Counted from the stretch's first letter, positions 8,009-15,124 are shown. The stretch: DNA of 33,703 bases from Corallibacter vietnamensis (GCF_039537875.1 NZ_BAABBI010000008.1:1-33703); one strand, 5' to 3'. Made by a program: numbers and translations. Notes: generated from the sequence alone by a model not told the origin.

Positions 8009-8686
8009 ATGAACTTTTTTAAAAACAATCTACCCTTAATTAAACTTAGCTTATTACCCTTTTGCTTAATCATTCACCTGCATTCATATTCACAAGACAT
8101 AATCACTAAATCTGATGGAGAAAAAATAGAAGCAAAAATTGATTTAATTGGTACAGATGAAGTGAAATACAAAAAGTATAATCATTTAGATGGACCATCA
8201 TACATGATTAAAAAAAGCAACATTAGTGAAATAAAATTCAATAATGGAATTGTCCAGTTATTCAATAATTCTAAAGAAAAAGATGAAATTTCACTTAAAG
8301 AAACTAAAGAGTTCATTATAAAAACAATTAATAAGCACGGCTTTGAAGAAGATACATTCAATAGAAAATATAAAGCCTCTTTTGAAGGAGATTATTTAAG
8401 ACTAATAGTATTAAGGAGAAATGGTGTAGACCATTCTAATGATGGAATCTTATATGATTTCTCAAATGTTTATAGTTTTCATCGGGTATCTAAAAGATCT
8501 GACAAAAAAGCCTTTATTAATATTTGGGTTTCAATTTTAAAAAACAAGAAAAAAAACAAATGGGATAAACATAAATTAATTATGAGAGTAGATGGAATAC
8601 CTCAAGCTGAATCAATTCTAAATGCCCTAAAACATTACAATAAATTACTACTTGACAAACAAAAAACTTCAGATTTAAAATTTTAA
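8009..8686 (+). CDS. Secreted hypothetical protein, cassette 6
   Basis: A 225-residue protein. It begins with a signal peptide whose hydrophobic core is LIKLSLLPFCLIIHLH, followed by SYSQD. Residues from about 30 to 78 (DIITKSDGEKIEAKI, then EVKYKKYNHLDGPSYMIKKS and ISEIKFNNG) match a motif common in Bacteroidota envelope proteins, in which a short beta domain reads D-G-x-x-I...YK-x-x-x-x-x-x-GP. The rest is basic and unassigned. Function unknown, most likely periplasmic or outer-membrane associated. It is alone in its cassette, which has eroded but still recognisable edges. Confidence 0.7.
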   Translation: MNFFKNNLPLIKLSLLPFCLIIHLHSYSQDIITKSDGEKIEAKIDLIGTDEVKYKKYNHLDGPSYMIKKSNISEIKFNNGIVQLFNNSKEKDEISLKETKEFIIKTINKHGFEEDTFNRKYKASFEGDYLRLIVLRRNGVDHSNDGILYDFSNVYSFHRVSKRSDKKAFINIWVSILKNKKKNKWDKHKLIMRVDGIPQAESILNALKHYNKLLLDKQKTSDLKF

Positions 8687-8707
8687 AATAATAATTTTAA
8701 TATAAAC

Positions 8708-8914
8708 GTTAGCCAGCACCCTATATAACACATTGCTAGTAAAGGCTTGCTTACGAAAATCCTCACGGATTTTCTATTCGGCTTTTATTTACTACCAGCC
8801 CAACACACAAATAATCATAAAACCAGATCAGTTTTTAAGAATTTTAACTATTTTTAGAAGTATAAACATAATATAGATAAACACACTAGGGTGTTTATAC
8901 AATTGTTGTACGCA
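8708..8914 (+). repeat. attC-like site 6, partly eroded
   Basis: Left edge GTTAGCC-AGC (8708-8717; AGC instead of AAC), then ACCCTATATAACACATTGC. The right edge GTTGTACGCA (8905-8914) is intact. Between them lie AATCCTCACGGATT and a palindrome TAAACACACTAGGGTGTTTA (about 8879-8898), which is not seen in the other sites. About 90 bases look inserted relative to sites 7 and 8. Confidence 0.6.
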
Positions 8915-8937
8915 ATTTGAGAAAAACCGAAATCTGA

Positions 8938-9366
8938 ATGAATAACCCGAAAAAATTAATACTTCGGATTTTAATTTCCACCAGTGTAATTCTGATTTTA
9001 CTCATCGGACTTTTCATCTTTGTGATTAAAAAAAACGGAATTACGGAATTTGACAAAAGAACTGACCGAACCGAAAAAACTCCAGTCGAATTAAAAGGAA
9101 CTGAAAGAATTCCAAAAACCGCCTTTTGGATTGAAAATAATGGAAACGGAAACTGGTTCAATGTGGATTGGATGCACAATCACAAAAACAATGCGACCAT
9201 ATCGATTTTTGACAGCTTTGGAAACCTAATTACAAAAGGACATTTCTTTATAGTTTGTCCAAGTGATGAATTAGAATTTATGGATGATTTAAAAACGCAA
9301 ATTGACTTTTATGACGGACAAAATATTCAATTAAAAAGTAATTGCTACCTAATGAATAGAAAATAA
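8938..9366 (+). CDS. Small single-pass membrane protein, cassette 7
   Basis: A 142-residue protein with one N-terminal membrane helix (about residues 6-29, LILRILISTSVILILLIGLF), followed by KKNG. The remainder is a soluble domain, probably exported, with N-x-N-x-N-WFNVDW-MHNH in the middle and two Cys near the end (about 102 and 135). It is similar in style to other flavobacterial cassette proteins but belongs to no family I recognise. The cassette edges are exact (GTTGTACGCA / TGCGTACAAC). Confidence 0.7.
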   Translation: MNNPKKLILRILISTSVILILLIGLFIFVIKKNGITEFDKRTDRTEKTPVELKGTERIPKTAFWIENNGNGNWFNVDWMHNHKNNATISIFDSFGNLITKGHFFIVCPSDELEFMDDLKTQIDFYDGQNIQLKSNCYLMNRK

Positions 9367-9371
9367 AAAAC

Positions 9372-9510
9372 TGCGTACAACACCGGCTATAGTTCATTGC
9401 TTCTGACTTTCCTTTCGGAAAGTCCTCGCAAATTTGCTATCTTCGGTTTACGGCGGAAAATCCTCGCGGATTTTCACGCAACGAAACCATAGCCAAAAAC
9501 GTTGTGGGTA
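9372..9510 (+). repeat. attC-like site 7
   Basis: Left edge TGCGTACAAC (9372-9381), then ACCGGCTATAGTTCATTGC. Right side CGCAACGAAACCATAGCC-AAAAAC and right edge GTTGTGGGTA (9501-9510). Typical member: GGCTAT/ATAGCC and TTGC/GCAA arms, with GACTTTCC/GGAAAGTC and AAAATCC/GGATTTT hairpins in the loop. Confidence 0.8.
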
Positions 9511-9532
9511 ATATCCGAAAACCGAATTTGAA

Positions 9533-10027
9533 TTGAAAAAAATAGATTGGACATTATTATTAGCATACATCGGAATCCACATAATTGTCGGATTGATTTA
9601 TGTACTGAATCTATATGACCGAGAATGGATTCTGGATTTCTATTTTGTAATTCCATTTATTTATGTGTTTTTGATATTTGACATTTATCATAAACGATTT
9701 TGGAATAACAGAATTCTGCTGATTTGGGGAATTATTGGAGTAATTCAATTAGCCATATATTATAACTATCGTGATTTACCTGAAATTCAAGCTGTAAATG
9801 GAAATGATTTGATTTGGTTAAAAGCATTGCCTTTGACAATCCTGACCTCTTATATCTTGAATTTGATTAATAAAAAAGTTTATGGAGATAACTTTATAGT
9901 AACCGCATTTCGACTCGACCCGAATCGGATTGACCAAAAAGACGGAAGAAAGTTGAGACCAGCTGACTATATTTTCTCTGTAAGCGGATTTATGATTATA
10001 ATATTTGGAACAGTATTTACAAATTAA
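9533..10027 (+). CDS. Multi-pass membrane protein, cassette 8
   Basis: A 164-residue protein with a TTG start at 9533 (KKIDWTLLLAYIG follows). No ATG is available upstream in frame before the cassette edge at 9501-9510. About five hydrophobic segments are visible: near 7-26, 34-52, 57-75, 94-110 and 144-162. Between the last two lies a charged loop with RLDPNRIDQKDGRKLRPAD. Family unknown. It fills a cassette with exact edges (GTTGTGGGTA / TACCCACAAC). Confidence 0.68.
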   Translation: MKKIDWTLLLAYIGIHIIVGLIYVLNLYDREWILDFYFVIPFIYVFLIFDIYHKRFWNNRILLIWGIIGVIQLAIYYNYRDLPEIQAVNGNDLIWLKALPLTILTSYILNLINKKVYGDNFIVTAFRLDPNRIDQKDGRKLRPADYIFSVSGFMIIIFGTVFTN

Positions 10028-10032
10028 AATAC

Positions 10033-10170
10033 TACCCACAACAACGGCTATAATTCATTGCGGTTGAATTCCTAATCGGAATTCAACGCAAGTTTGCTAT
10101 CTTTCGGCTATGGCGGAAAGAATCCTGCGGATTTTTCCGCAACGTATCATAGCCAAAACCGTTACCTGCA
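10033..10170 (+). repeat. attC-like site 8 (cleanest long example)
   Basis: Left edge TACCCACAAC (10033-10042), AACGGCTATAATTCATTGCGG. Right side CCGCAACGTATCATAGCC-AAAACC and right edge GTTACCTGCA (10161-10170). Stem segments GGCTAT/ATAGCC and TTGCGG/CCGCAA are separated by an internal loop of about six bases on each strand. AAAACC is unpaired next to GTT. The loop has GAATTCC/GGAATTC and GGCGGAAA/TTTTTCCGC hairpins. Confidence 0.82.
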
Positions 10171-10189
10171 AGCTGAACAACGAAACTAA

Positions 10190-11245
10190 ATGAATAAAAT
10201 AGCAATATTGTATCAAGCTCAACTTCCACCTGTAAAAGATGGAATTCAAAAACCTATGAAACCAGGAGGTTATTCAGACAGTGGAGCAGACATTGCATTT
10301 GAACTTTTAAAAAACAATATTGATGTAGTTACACCTGTTGAAAATCCAAATCAAAACAATGATACAGATTGGGTTTTTCCTGATACTAGAAAGGGTATTG
10401 AGATGGCGTTACACAAAGGCGCAAAAATCTTTTGGTTGAATACAGTCCTATATCAAAATCATAACATAGAAAGTTATCTTGACAAAGAATTGGAAATAAT
10501 TGGACAAACACCTGAAATGGTTGATGTTTATGATGACAAAATGTTTACCAATAGCTTATTGAAATCTAATAATATTCCCATTCCTAAAAACGAGCTTATC
10601 GCTATTGAGAATTACAATGATTTATCATTAGAATTAGAGTTTCCATTAGTTCTTAAACCCATTAGAGGAAGAGGAAGCCAAGGCGTTACTAAAATTGACA
10701 GTCGTAATGAACTCATAAAAAACTTGAACAAGATTTTTTTAGAAAACAGTTACGGAAACGCTGCCTATGTTGAGCAATATTTAAACGGACAAGAAATCAC
10801 AATTACTGTAATGCCAAAGGGAAATTACGTGATTGATAATAATGAGGAATGTTTTAGTAGACCTTGGTGTTTACCAGCAGTTAAGAGATTTAATCATAAT
10901 AACGGAATAGCACCATATAATGGAACAGTAGCTGTGATGGAAAACAGTGAGGTTTTGAGCGATAATGAGTTACAAACAACTGAAATTCAAGAAGTGTATG
11001 AACACTGCGTTAAAGCAGCAGAGTTAATTGGAATAAAAGCACCAATTAGAATAGATTGCAGGGCAAACGAACAAGGAAAATATTTCTTATTTGATTTAAA
11101 TATGAAACCGAATATGACTGGACCATCAAGACCTCATAGAAATAATCAAGATAGTCTGACTTTACTTTCAGCCAGAAAAATCGGATGGAATTACTTTGAT
11201 TTGTTGAATAATATGTTAAATCAAAAATGGAAAGCCAGCAGGTAA
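10190..11245 (+). CDS. ATP-grasp enzyme, D-Ala-D-Ala ligase-like, cassette 9
   Basis: A 351-residue cytoplasmic enzyme. The N-terminal part (1-110) is a Rossmann-like pre-ATP-grasp domain. FPLVLKPIRGRGSQGVTKI (about 151-169) holds the ATP-binding Lys and Gly-rich loop. VEQYLNGQEITITVMP (about 192-207) is the second ATP-grasp strand. IRIDCRANEQGKYFLFDLNMKPNMTG (from about 280, only partly quoted: FLFDLNMKPNMTG) holds the acidic and Asn metal ligands. Such enzymes join a carboxylate to an amine with ATP; the substrate is unknown. Similar stand-alone enzymes make dipeptides or modified peptides. The stop codon lies within the cassette's 3' edge, so the edge sequence encodes the C terminus. Confidence 0.8.
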   Translation: MNKIAILYQAQLPPVKDGIQKPMKPGGYSDSGADIAFELLKNNIDVVTPVENPNQNNDTDWVFPDTRKGIEMALHKGAKIFWLNTVLYQNHNIESYLDKELEIIGQTPEMVDVYDDKMFTNSLLKSNNIPIPKNELIAIENYNDLSLELEFPLVLKPIRGRGSQGVTKIDSRNELIKNLNKIFLENSYGNAAYVEQYLNGQEITITVMPKGNYVIDNNEECFSRPWCLPAVKRFNHNNGIAPYNGTVAVMENSEVLSDNELQTTEIQEVYEHCVKAAELIGIKAPIRIDCRANEQGKYFLFDLNMKPNMTGPSRPHRNNQDSLTLLSARKIGWNYFDLLNNMLNQKWKASR

Positions 11246-11373
11246 CAAGGTATATAAAAAATAGCGGTTTAATCGCTTAATCGAAATAAAATCAATAAAT
11301 TAAAGGTCAGTTATAATCCGAAAAGTTAGTGCGATTTAGTCCGCTACTATTCTTATACTCACCGCTACCTTCA
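11237..11373 (+). repeat. attC-like site 9
   Basis: Left edge AGCAGGT-AAC (11237-11246), then AAGGTATATAAAAAATAGCGG. Right side CCGCTACTATTCTTATACTCACC, then GCT-ACCTTCA-ATTTGA (from 11364). The N7 here (ACCTTCA) does not match the 3' edge of the next cassette (TACAGCC). It does resemble the 5' edge of the previous one (ACCTGCA, 6 of 7), so this site looks like a cassette's own complete circular site. Confidence 0.6.
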
Positions 11374-11381
11374 ATTTGAAA

Positions 11382-11792
11382 ATGAAAACTCTTAAGCCAA
11401 CTTGGAAAATATCAACAAGAATGATTTTAGAAAATTTTGCTTTTCTACAATCAGAATTTGACTTCCATAGTTTTAAGAAAAAGTGGATTAAGGATGAATA
11501 CTATATAACAACTCAAAAAAACGGAATTGAATTTTGTGCGCTGATATTTCAATTATCGTATAACTCACCAGAAATTGGAATCATAAATCACAATGAACTG
11601 ACTGAATTTAAAAAGGAATTAACACCTACAAATTACTATCCAATTGATAAACTTGACCAATCTGGTGAATTAAAAAACATAGCGCAGAATGAAATTAAAT
11701 ATGTTGAGAGTTATATCAAAAAATGTGCTGATTTATTAAAAAATAATCCGAAAATATTGAGCGTAATAACATCTGATTTTAAAGATAAATAA
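11382..11792 (+). CDS. Hypothetical protein, cassette 10
   Basis: About 136 residues from the ATG at 11382; a TTG two codons earlier lies in the conserved ATTTGA and is less likely. It is soluble, with no signal peptide. The N-terminal part has KPTWKISTRMILENFAFLQ and a DFHSFKKKW segment. The central FCALIFQLSY looks like a beta strand and the C-terminal 50 residues look helical with many Lys. No family recognised. The gene ends just before AAAAAC and the edge TACAGCCAAC (11797-11806). Confidence 0.65.
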   Translation: MKTLKPTWKISTRMILENFAFLQSEFDFHSFKKKWIKDEYYITTQKNGIEFCALIFQLSYNSPEIGIINHNELTEFKKELTPTNYYPIDKLDQSGELKNIAQNEIKYVESYIKKCADLLKNNPKILSVITSDFKDK

Positions 11793-11796
11793 AAAC

Positions 11797-11890
11797 TACA
11801 GCCAACAATGCCTATAAGTAATGGCGCTGTCCTCACCTACGCCCATTCAGCCATTCCAGAGTTCTGATTAGGTGGTACAAAGTTTTGATA
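11797..11890 (+). repeat. attC-like site 10, truncated
   Basis: Left edge TACAGCCAAC (11797-11806), then AATGCCTATAAGTAATGGC. After about 45 bases the sequence passes into CATTCCAGAGTTCTGATTAG and GGTGGTACAAAG. These are one pair of the 21-bp units that are amplified at 31591-32168, here on the opposite strand. The right edge is replaced by an IS remnant. Confidence 0.65.
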
Positions 11891-12037
11891 GCCCATAACA
11901 CGCTAAAAAAAAATGCAATTAATCTGTACAACGAAATAAGATTACATGTATCTTTAGACTATAAAACACCTAATATGGTATACAAATTATCAGCGTAAAT
12001 CAATTTTTAACCTGTAGCCATATTTCAGGACTAGACA
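11891..12037 (+). mobile_element. IS3-family transposase remnant, copy 2
   Basis: Nearly identical to the fragment at 6143-6284. It carries the same transposase C terminus and the same IS end (GGACTAGACA), which again abuts TTTGA. The transposase start and the IS left end are absent. Confidence 0.75.
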
Positions 12038-12052
12038 TTTGAAACAAAATTT

Positions 12053-12901
12053 ATGAAAAAAACAAAATTAATTCTAACCCTAATTTTACTGAATGCAATA
12101 CTATTGTCTTGTTCATCTGACGATAGTTCTAACAATCCAGAACCCGAACCAACGACAAGCAAACTGGTTAAAACTGAAAAAATCTCTGAAACCAGAAAAA
12201 TAGATTACACATATAACAATAACGACTTGATTTCGAGCTCAAATGGAACCTACAATAGTTTTGGACATGTCTCTGATTTCACTTACGATTCGGAAAATAG
12301 ATTAACTGAATGGGGTTATCAAGAAACAGGTTCGTCATCATATAGTGACACCTATACTTATACATATAATTCAAATGGACTTCTATCAAGTTACTCTGCA
12401 AATAGTGAAAATGTAACTATAACATACAATGGTAATATAATTACATTAACTGGACAAATTGAGGGAAATGCAAATTCCCAAGCAGAAATAGAACTCGACA
12501 ATAATGGATTGATAATAAAATTTACTGAAAGTAACCAATACACAAACTTTGGTTATGATTCTAATGGTAATTTAGTTTCTGCTCAATCATATGATAACAC
12601 AGACAATCTGTTGTCAGAATTCACATTACAATACGATGACAAAATAAATCCGTTTTATGGGCAAATGGAGTCTATTTATATTGAGCGGTTTATTGAGTTC
12701 TTTTGGGAATTTGATGGAATTTACATAGGCGGATTTGAAGGTTATAGTTTTCCTTTTCTAAAAAACAATATTACATCAATAAACGAAGTAAGTGGTGGAA
12801 CAATCATATTCACTTACACATATAACAGCGAAGATTATCCGACAAATGTTAGTGCAAATTTTTCAGGAGATACTGTAATTTATGATATTGAATACTATTA
12901 A
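12053..12901 (+). CDS. Lipoprotein, cassette 11
   Basis: A 282-residue protein with a lipoprotein signal: KKTKLILTLILLNAILLSC, lipid-anchored Cys at about 20, followed by SSDDSSNNPEPEPTTS, a typical flavobacterial export and linker region. The mature part has repeated short strands of the form Y-T-Y-N-N-x-x-L-I/L-S (for example IDYTYNNNDLISS, FTYDSENRLTEW, YTYTYNSNGLLSS), reminiscent of YD/RHS-like repeats found in many Bacteroidota lipoproteins. Probably on the cell surface; role unknown. The start is only 15 bases from the IS remnant end, so the native cassette leader is gone. Confidence 0.75.
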   Translation: MKKTKLILTLILLNAILLSCSSDDSSNNPEPEPTTSKLVKTEKISETRKIDYTYNNNDLISSSNGTYNSFGHVSDFTYDSENRLTEWGYQETGSSSYSDTYTYTYNSNGLLSSYSANSENVTITYNGNIITLTGQIEGNANSQAEIELDNNGLIIKFTESNQYTNFGYDSNGNLVSAQSYDNTDNLLSEFTLQYDDKINPFYGQMESIYIERFIEFFWEFDGIYIGGFEGYSFPFLKNNITSINEVSGGTIIFTYTYNSEDYPTNVSANFSGDTVIYDIEYY

Positions 12902-12908
12902 AAAATAC

Positions 12909-13142
12909 GTTTACCAACAAAGTACTGTGGTAAAAAACAAGTAAAAACTAACTAATTTTTCGCTAAAGTACTTTTAAGTATCATCATATATCAATCCTGA
13001 TTTTGCTAATGAGAGCCTACTTACAAAAATTTACTAACGTACAGTTCGCACTTCCTACTCGTGTCTCGCTAGCCATTCCGCAACAACACAAACGAAGCAA
13101 ACCACCACAAAGTTTTGATTAGCCATTCCAGAGTTTTGATAG
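12909..13142 (+). repeat. attC-like site 11, AAAGTACT repeat family, copy 2
   Basis: Left edge GTTTACCAAC (12909-12918), then the AAAGTACTGTGGTAAAAAAC repeat, more than 80% identical by eye to the copies at 5925, 14876 and reverse 32170-32353. It includes CTAGCCATTCCGCAACAACAC and the CCACCACAAAG / CCATTCCAGAG units. The gene-free stretch 12902-13373 holds this site, the IS remnant, and a leader of about 85 bases. Confidence 0.7.
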
Positions 13143-13288
13143 CCCACAACACGCTAAAAAAAAATGCAATTAATCTGTACAACGAAATAAGATTACATGT
13201 ATCTTTAGACTATAAAACACCTAATATGGTATATAAATTATCAGCGTAAATCAATTTTTAACCTGTAGCCATATTTCAGGACTAGACA
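13143..13288 (+). mobile_element. IS3-family transposase remnant, copy 3
   Basis: Third copy of the same transposase 3' fragment and IS end, nearly identical to 6143-6284 and 11891-12037. Again it ends GACTAGACA followed by TTTGA. Confidence 0.75.
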
Positions 13289-13332
13289 TTTGACAAAGAT
13301 AAGGTCTATTTAATAACTTTATTTATTTATTT

Positions 13333-13340
13333 TACATTTG
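13333..13340 (+). promoter_or_regulatory. -7 box upstream of the T9SS-sorted protein
   Basis: TACATTTG fits TAnnTTTG exactly and lies 33 bases before the ATG at 13374. No TTG is seen at the usual 17-23 base spacing. Confidence 0.4.
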
Positions 13341-13373
13341 ATTTATTTTTTAATTAAAAAAACCTATTCTACC

Positions 13374-14144
13374 ATGAAAAAAACTACTTACTTATTATCT
13401 TTTCTTTTACTAACTATTTTTTCTATTTCTAATTCTTATTCTCAGTGCTCTTTTGATTCAAATGATGGAGGCACGGTTACTGATGCTAATTTTACTAGCC
13501 TTAGTTCTGCTTTCTCTCCTACTACTGGTATAGGAAATAGCTGGACTGCTTGTGGAAATGGTACATTAGATAAAATATCTGTTTTAGCAATTACAGAGGG
13601 GCAAACTGCAACTATAGGAGTCTATTCTGGGGCAGGAAACGGAGGAGCTCTATTAGGCTCTGCTACCGCTACGACAACTGCAGCAACTTCAACCACTGAA
13701 CGTAATTTAGTTTTTGATTTTTCTGCTTCAAATATTTCGCTTACTAATAATTCAACATATACTTGGGCAATAATTAGTGGTACCTTTGCTACAAGGGTAA
13801 CAAACTCAAGTATATATCCAGCAGGAAGCGCATACAGTAATACAACAGAGTTTACGACGAATGATTTTATGTTTAAAGTTGATATTACCAGTAGTACTTT
13901 AGGTGTTGATAATTTTACTTTAACTGAACCAACAGTAAAACTATTCCCGAATCCTTGTATTGACTATATTCAAATTTCTGGATTAATTAAATCAGAAGTT
14001 TATACCATTTATAATAATTTGGGTGCCGAAGTTTATAACGGAAATGCGACTGATAATGAGAAAATTAACATAAAGAGTTTAACAAGTGGATTATACTTCT
14101 TGAAATTGAAAAATGGAAAATCAATTAAATTCATTAAGGAATAA
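13374..14144 (+). CDS. Secreted protein with T9SS type A sorting domain, cassette 12
   Basis: About 256 residues from the ATG at 13374, which gives a proper signal peptide (KKTTYLLSFLLLTIFSISNSYSQ). The ATG at 13338 would add twelve residues before it. The mature domain (about 25-180) is Thr-, Ser- and Gly-rich and beta-like, with SAFSPTTGIGNSWTACGNG and GVYSGAGNGGALLGSA. The C-terminal 70 residues are a Por-type sorting domain: VKLFPNPCIDYIQISG, then VYTIYNNLGAEVYNG and LTSGLYFLKL, ending IKFIKE. Such proteins cross the outer membrane through the type IX system and are anchored or released. The molecular target is unknown. The 5' cassette edge is lost to the IS remnant. Confidence 0.82.
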   Translation: MKKTTYLLSFLLLTIFSISNSYSQCSFDSNDGGTVTDANFTSLSSAFSPTTGIGNSWTACGNGTLDKISVLAITEGQTATIGVYSGAGNGGALLGSATATTTAATSTTERNLVFDFSASNISLTNNSTYTWAIISGTFATRVTNSSIYPAGSAYSNTTEFTTNDFMFKVDITSSTLGVDNFTLTEPTVKLFPNPCIDYIQISGLIKSEVYTIYNNLGAEVYNGNATDNEKINIKSLTSGLYFLKLKNGKSIKFIKE

Positions 14145-14148
14145 AAAC

Positions 14149-14287
14149 GTTTGCTAACAAAGTATAAAATTAATGGCTTGGTTCTTGCTTACTTGGAAAT
14201 TCCGAAGGAATTTCCAATGGTTCGTTTTCTTTTACTAAATTAGTTGCTTAACCACGCAACTAATCTTATACATAAACGTTACCCAAC
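14149..14287 (+). repeat. attC-like site 12
   Basis: Left edge GTTTGCTAAC (14149-14158), then AAAGTATAAAATTAATGGC. Right side CACGCAACTAATCTTATACATAAAC and right edge GTTACCCAAC (14278-14287). The stem has changed to GTATAA/TTATAC, another sign of paired change in the two arms. The loop has GGAAATTCC.GAAGGAATTTCC. Confidence 0.75.
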
Positions 14288-14289
14288 AT

Positions 14290-14874
14290 TTGAAAAAACA
14301 TCAAATACATATAGAAGAAAAAAGACTCAAGGTTCTTAATGAGCTTATAGGAAAGGACGTTTATATTATTTCTGCACCAAGTCTTTATTTTTCAACTTCT
14401 GAAAATGTTATGACGTCAAGTTACTTTTTAATGAATTTCTTTTCAAAAAATAAATTAGGAGTCAGACAAAGAAAAACATTCAAATTTAGAAGCAGACTTT
14501 TTGAAGAAAATGATGTTGACTATTATAGAATTGATTTCGCAATTAAAAAGCTAGAAAAAAGATTAAAGGATTTACACGACCAATATGTGTTTCAGAATTT
14601 AAGTGCAACAATATCATTTGCACCATCGTCGAGAATAGAAAAGATTCAGGTTTTGAATTATAAACACGTATTTGAATCTGATAATCCTGACATTGAAAAT
14701 GTGGAAGTTGACTATGACGATGGACTTCTGTTCTTTCAGGAAAATGGAAAAAGGTTCTTGTTTTCTTGCCTACATTCAATTTCAGAGGAATCGCAGTTTA
14801 TTCGAGAAGACAAGGCTATTGAAAAGCGGATAAAAGGATTAAATATAAGAACGGAAATAAAAAACGTTGGGTAA
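14290..14874 (+). CDS. Hypothetical protein, cassette 13
   Basis: A 194-residue soluble protein with a TTG start at 14290, inside the conserved ATTTGA beside the cassette edge; no upstream ATG exists in the cassette. The sequence begins KKHQIHIEEKRLKVLNELIG. It continues with a beta-like core (DVYIISAPSLYFSTS, SYFLMNFFSK) and a charged helix FAIKKLEKRLKDLHDQYVFQ. No family recognised. The stop TAA lies within the 3' edge GTTGGGTAAC, as in the ATP-grasp cassette, so the cassette is fully packed with coding sequence. Confidence 0.65.
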   Translation: MKKHQIHIEEKRLKVLNELIGKDVYIISAPSLYFSTSENVMTSSYFLMNFFSKNKLGVRQRKTFKFRSRLFEENDVDYYRIDFAIKKLEKRLKDLHDQYVFQNLSATISFAPSSRIEKIQVLNYKHVFESDNPDIENVEVDYDDGLLFFQENGKRFLFSCLHSISEESQFIREDKAIEKRIKGLNIRTEIKNVG

Positions 14875-15085
14875 CAAAGTACTGTGATAAAAAACAAGTA
14901 AAATCTATTAATTTTTCGCTAAAGTACTTTTAAGTATCATCATATATCAATCCTGATTTAGCTAGTGAGAGCCTACTTACAAAAATTTACTAACGTATAG
15001 TTCGCACTTCCTACTCGTGTCTCGCATACCATTTCGCAAAGCAAACCACCACAAAGTTCTGATTAACCATTCCGAATATTTTTTA
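14866..15085 (+). repeat. attC-like site 13, AAAGTACT repeat family, copy 3 (array end)
   Basis: Left edge GTTGGGTAAC (14866-14875), then the AAAGTACT repeat to CCACCACAAAGTTCTGATTA and CCATTCCG. There it stops abruptly and core DNA begins. No right edge and no IS remnant are present. The gene-free stretch 14875-15179 holds this repeat and the purC terminator. Confidence 0.7.
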
Positions 15086-15124
15086 TCAGTAAAAATGGTA
15101 AAAACATCAATAACAAGAACTCAT

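Larger units (their letters stand above)
124..14875 (+). mobile_element. Integron-like gene cassette array, left (about 13 cassettes)
   Basis: Thirteen gene units, all on the plus strand, are separated by imperfect-hairpin repeats. Seven units have a 5' edge GTT-N7 and a 3' edge N7-AAC whose 10 bases are exact reverse complements: 124/660, 791/2751, 2903/5110, 5302/5915, 8905/9372, 9501/10033 and 14278/14866 (first base of each edge). The unit at 10161/11238 matches over 9 bases and the unit at 7973/8708 is eroded (6 of 7). Three units lost their 5' edge to IS remnants and one (11376 region) has a non-matching edge. The 3' edge is almost always preceded by AAAAAC and the 5' edge followed by ATTTGA. 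The pairing logic is that of integron cassettes, but the core is not GTTRRRY and no integrase gene is present, so the class assignment is inference. Confidence 0.75.

Noticed and set aside
8879..8898. TAAACACACTAGGGTGTTTA as a rho-independent terminator
   Set aside because: No T run follows, and it lies just before a cassette edge, so a terminator is not supported. It is noted only as an inverted repeat.
9818..10039. Reverse-strand ORF over the membrane-protein cassette
   Set aside because: Shadow of the plus-strand gene; it crosses the cassette edge and has no promoter or start context.
124..14875. A classic class 1 or chromosomal integron
   Set aside because: No integrase gene, no recognisable attI, and the core mostly fails GTTRRRY. 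Only the cassette logic is shared.
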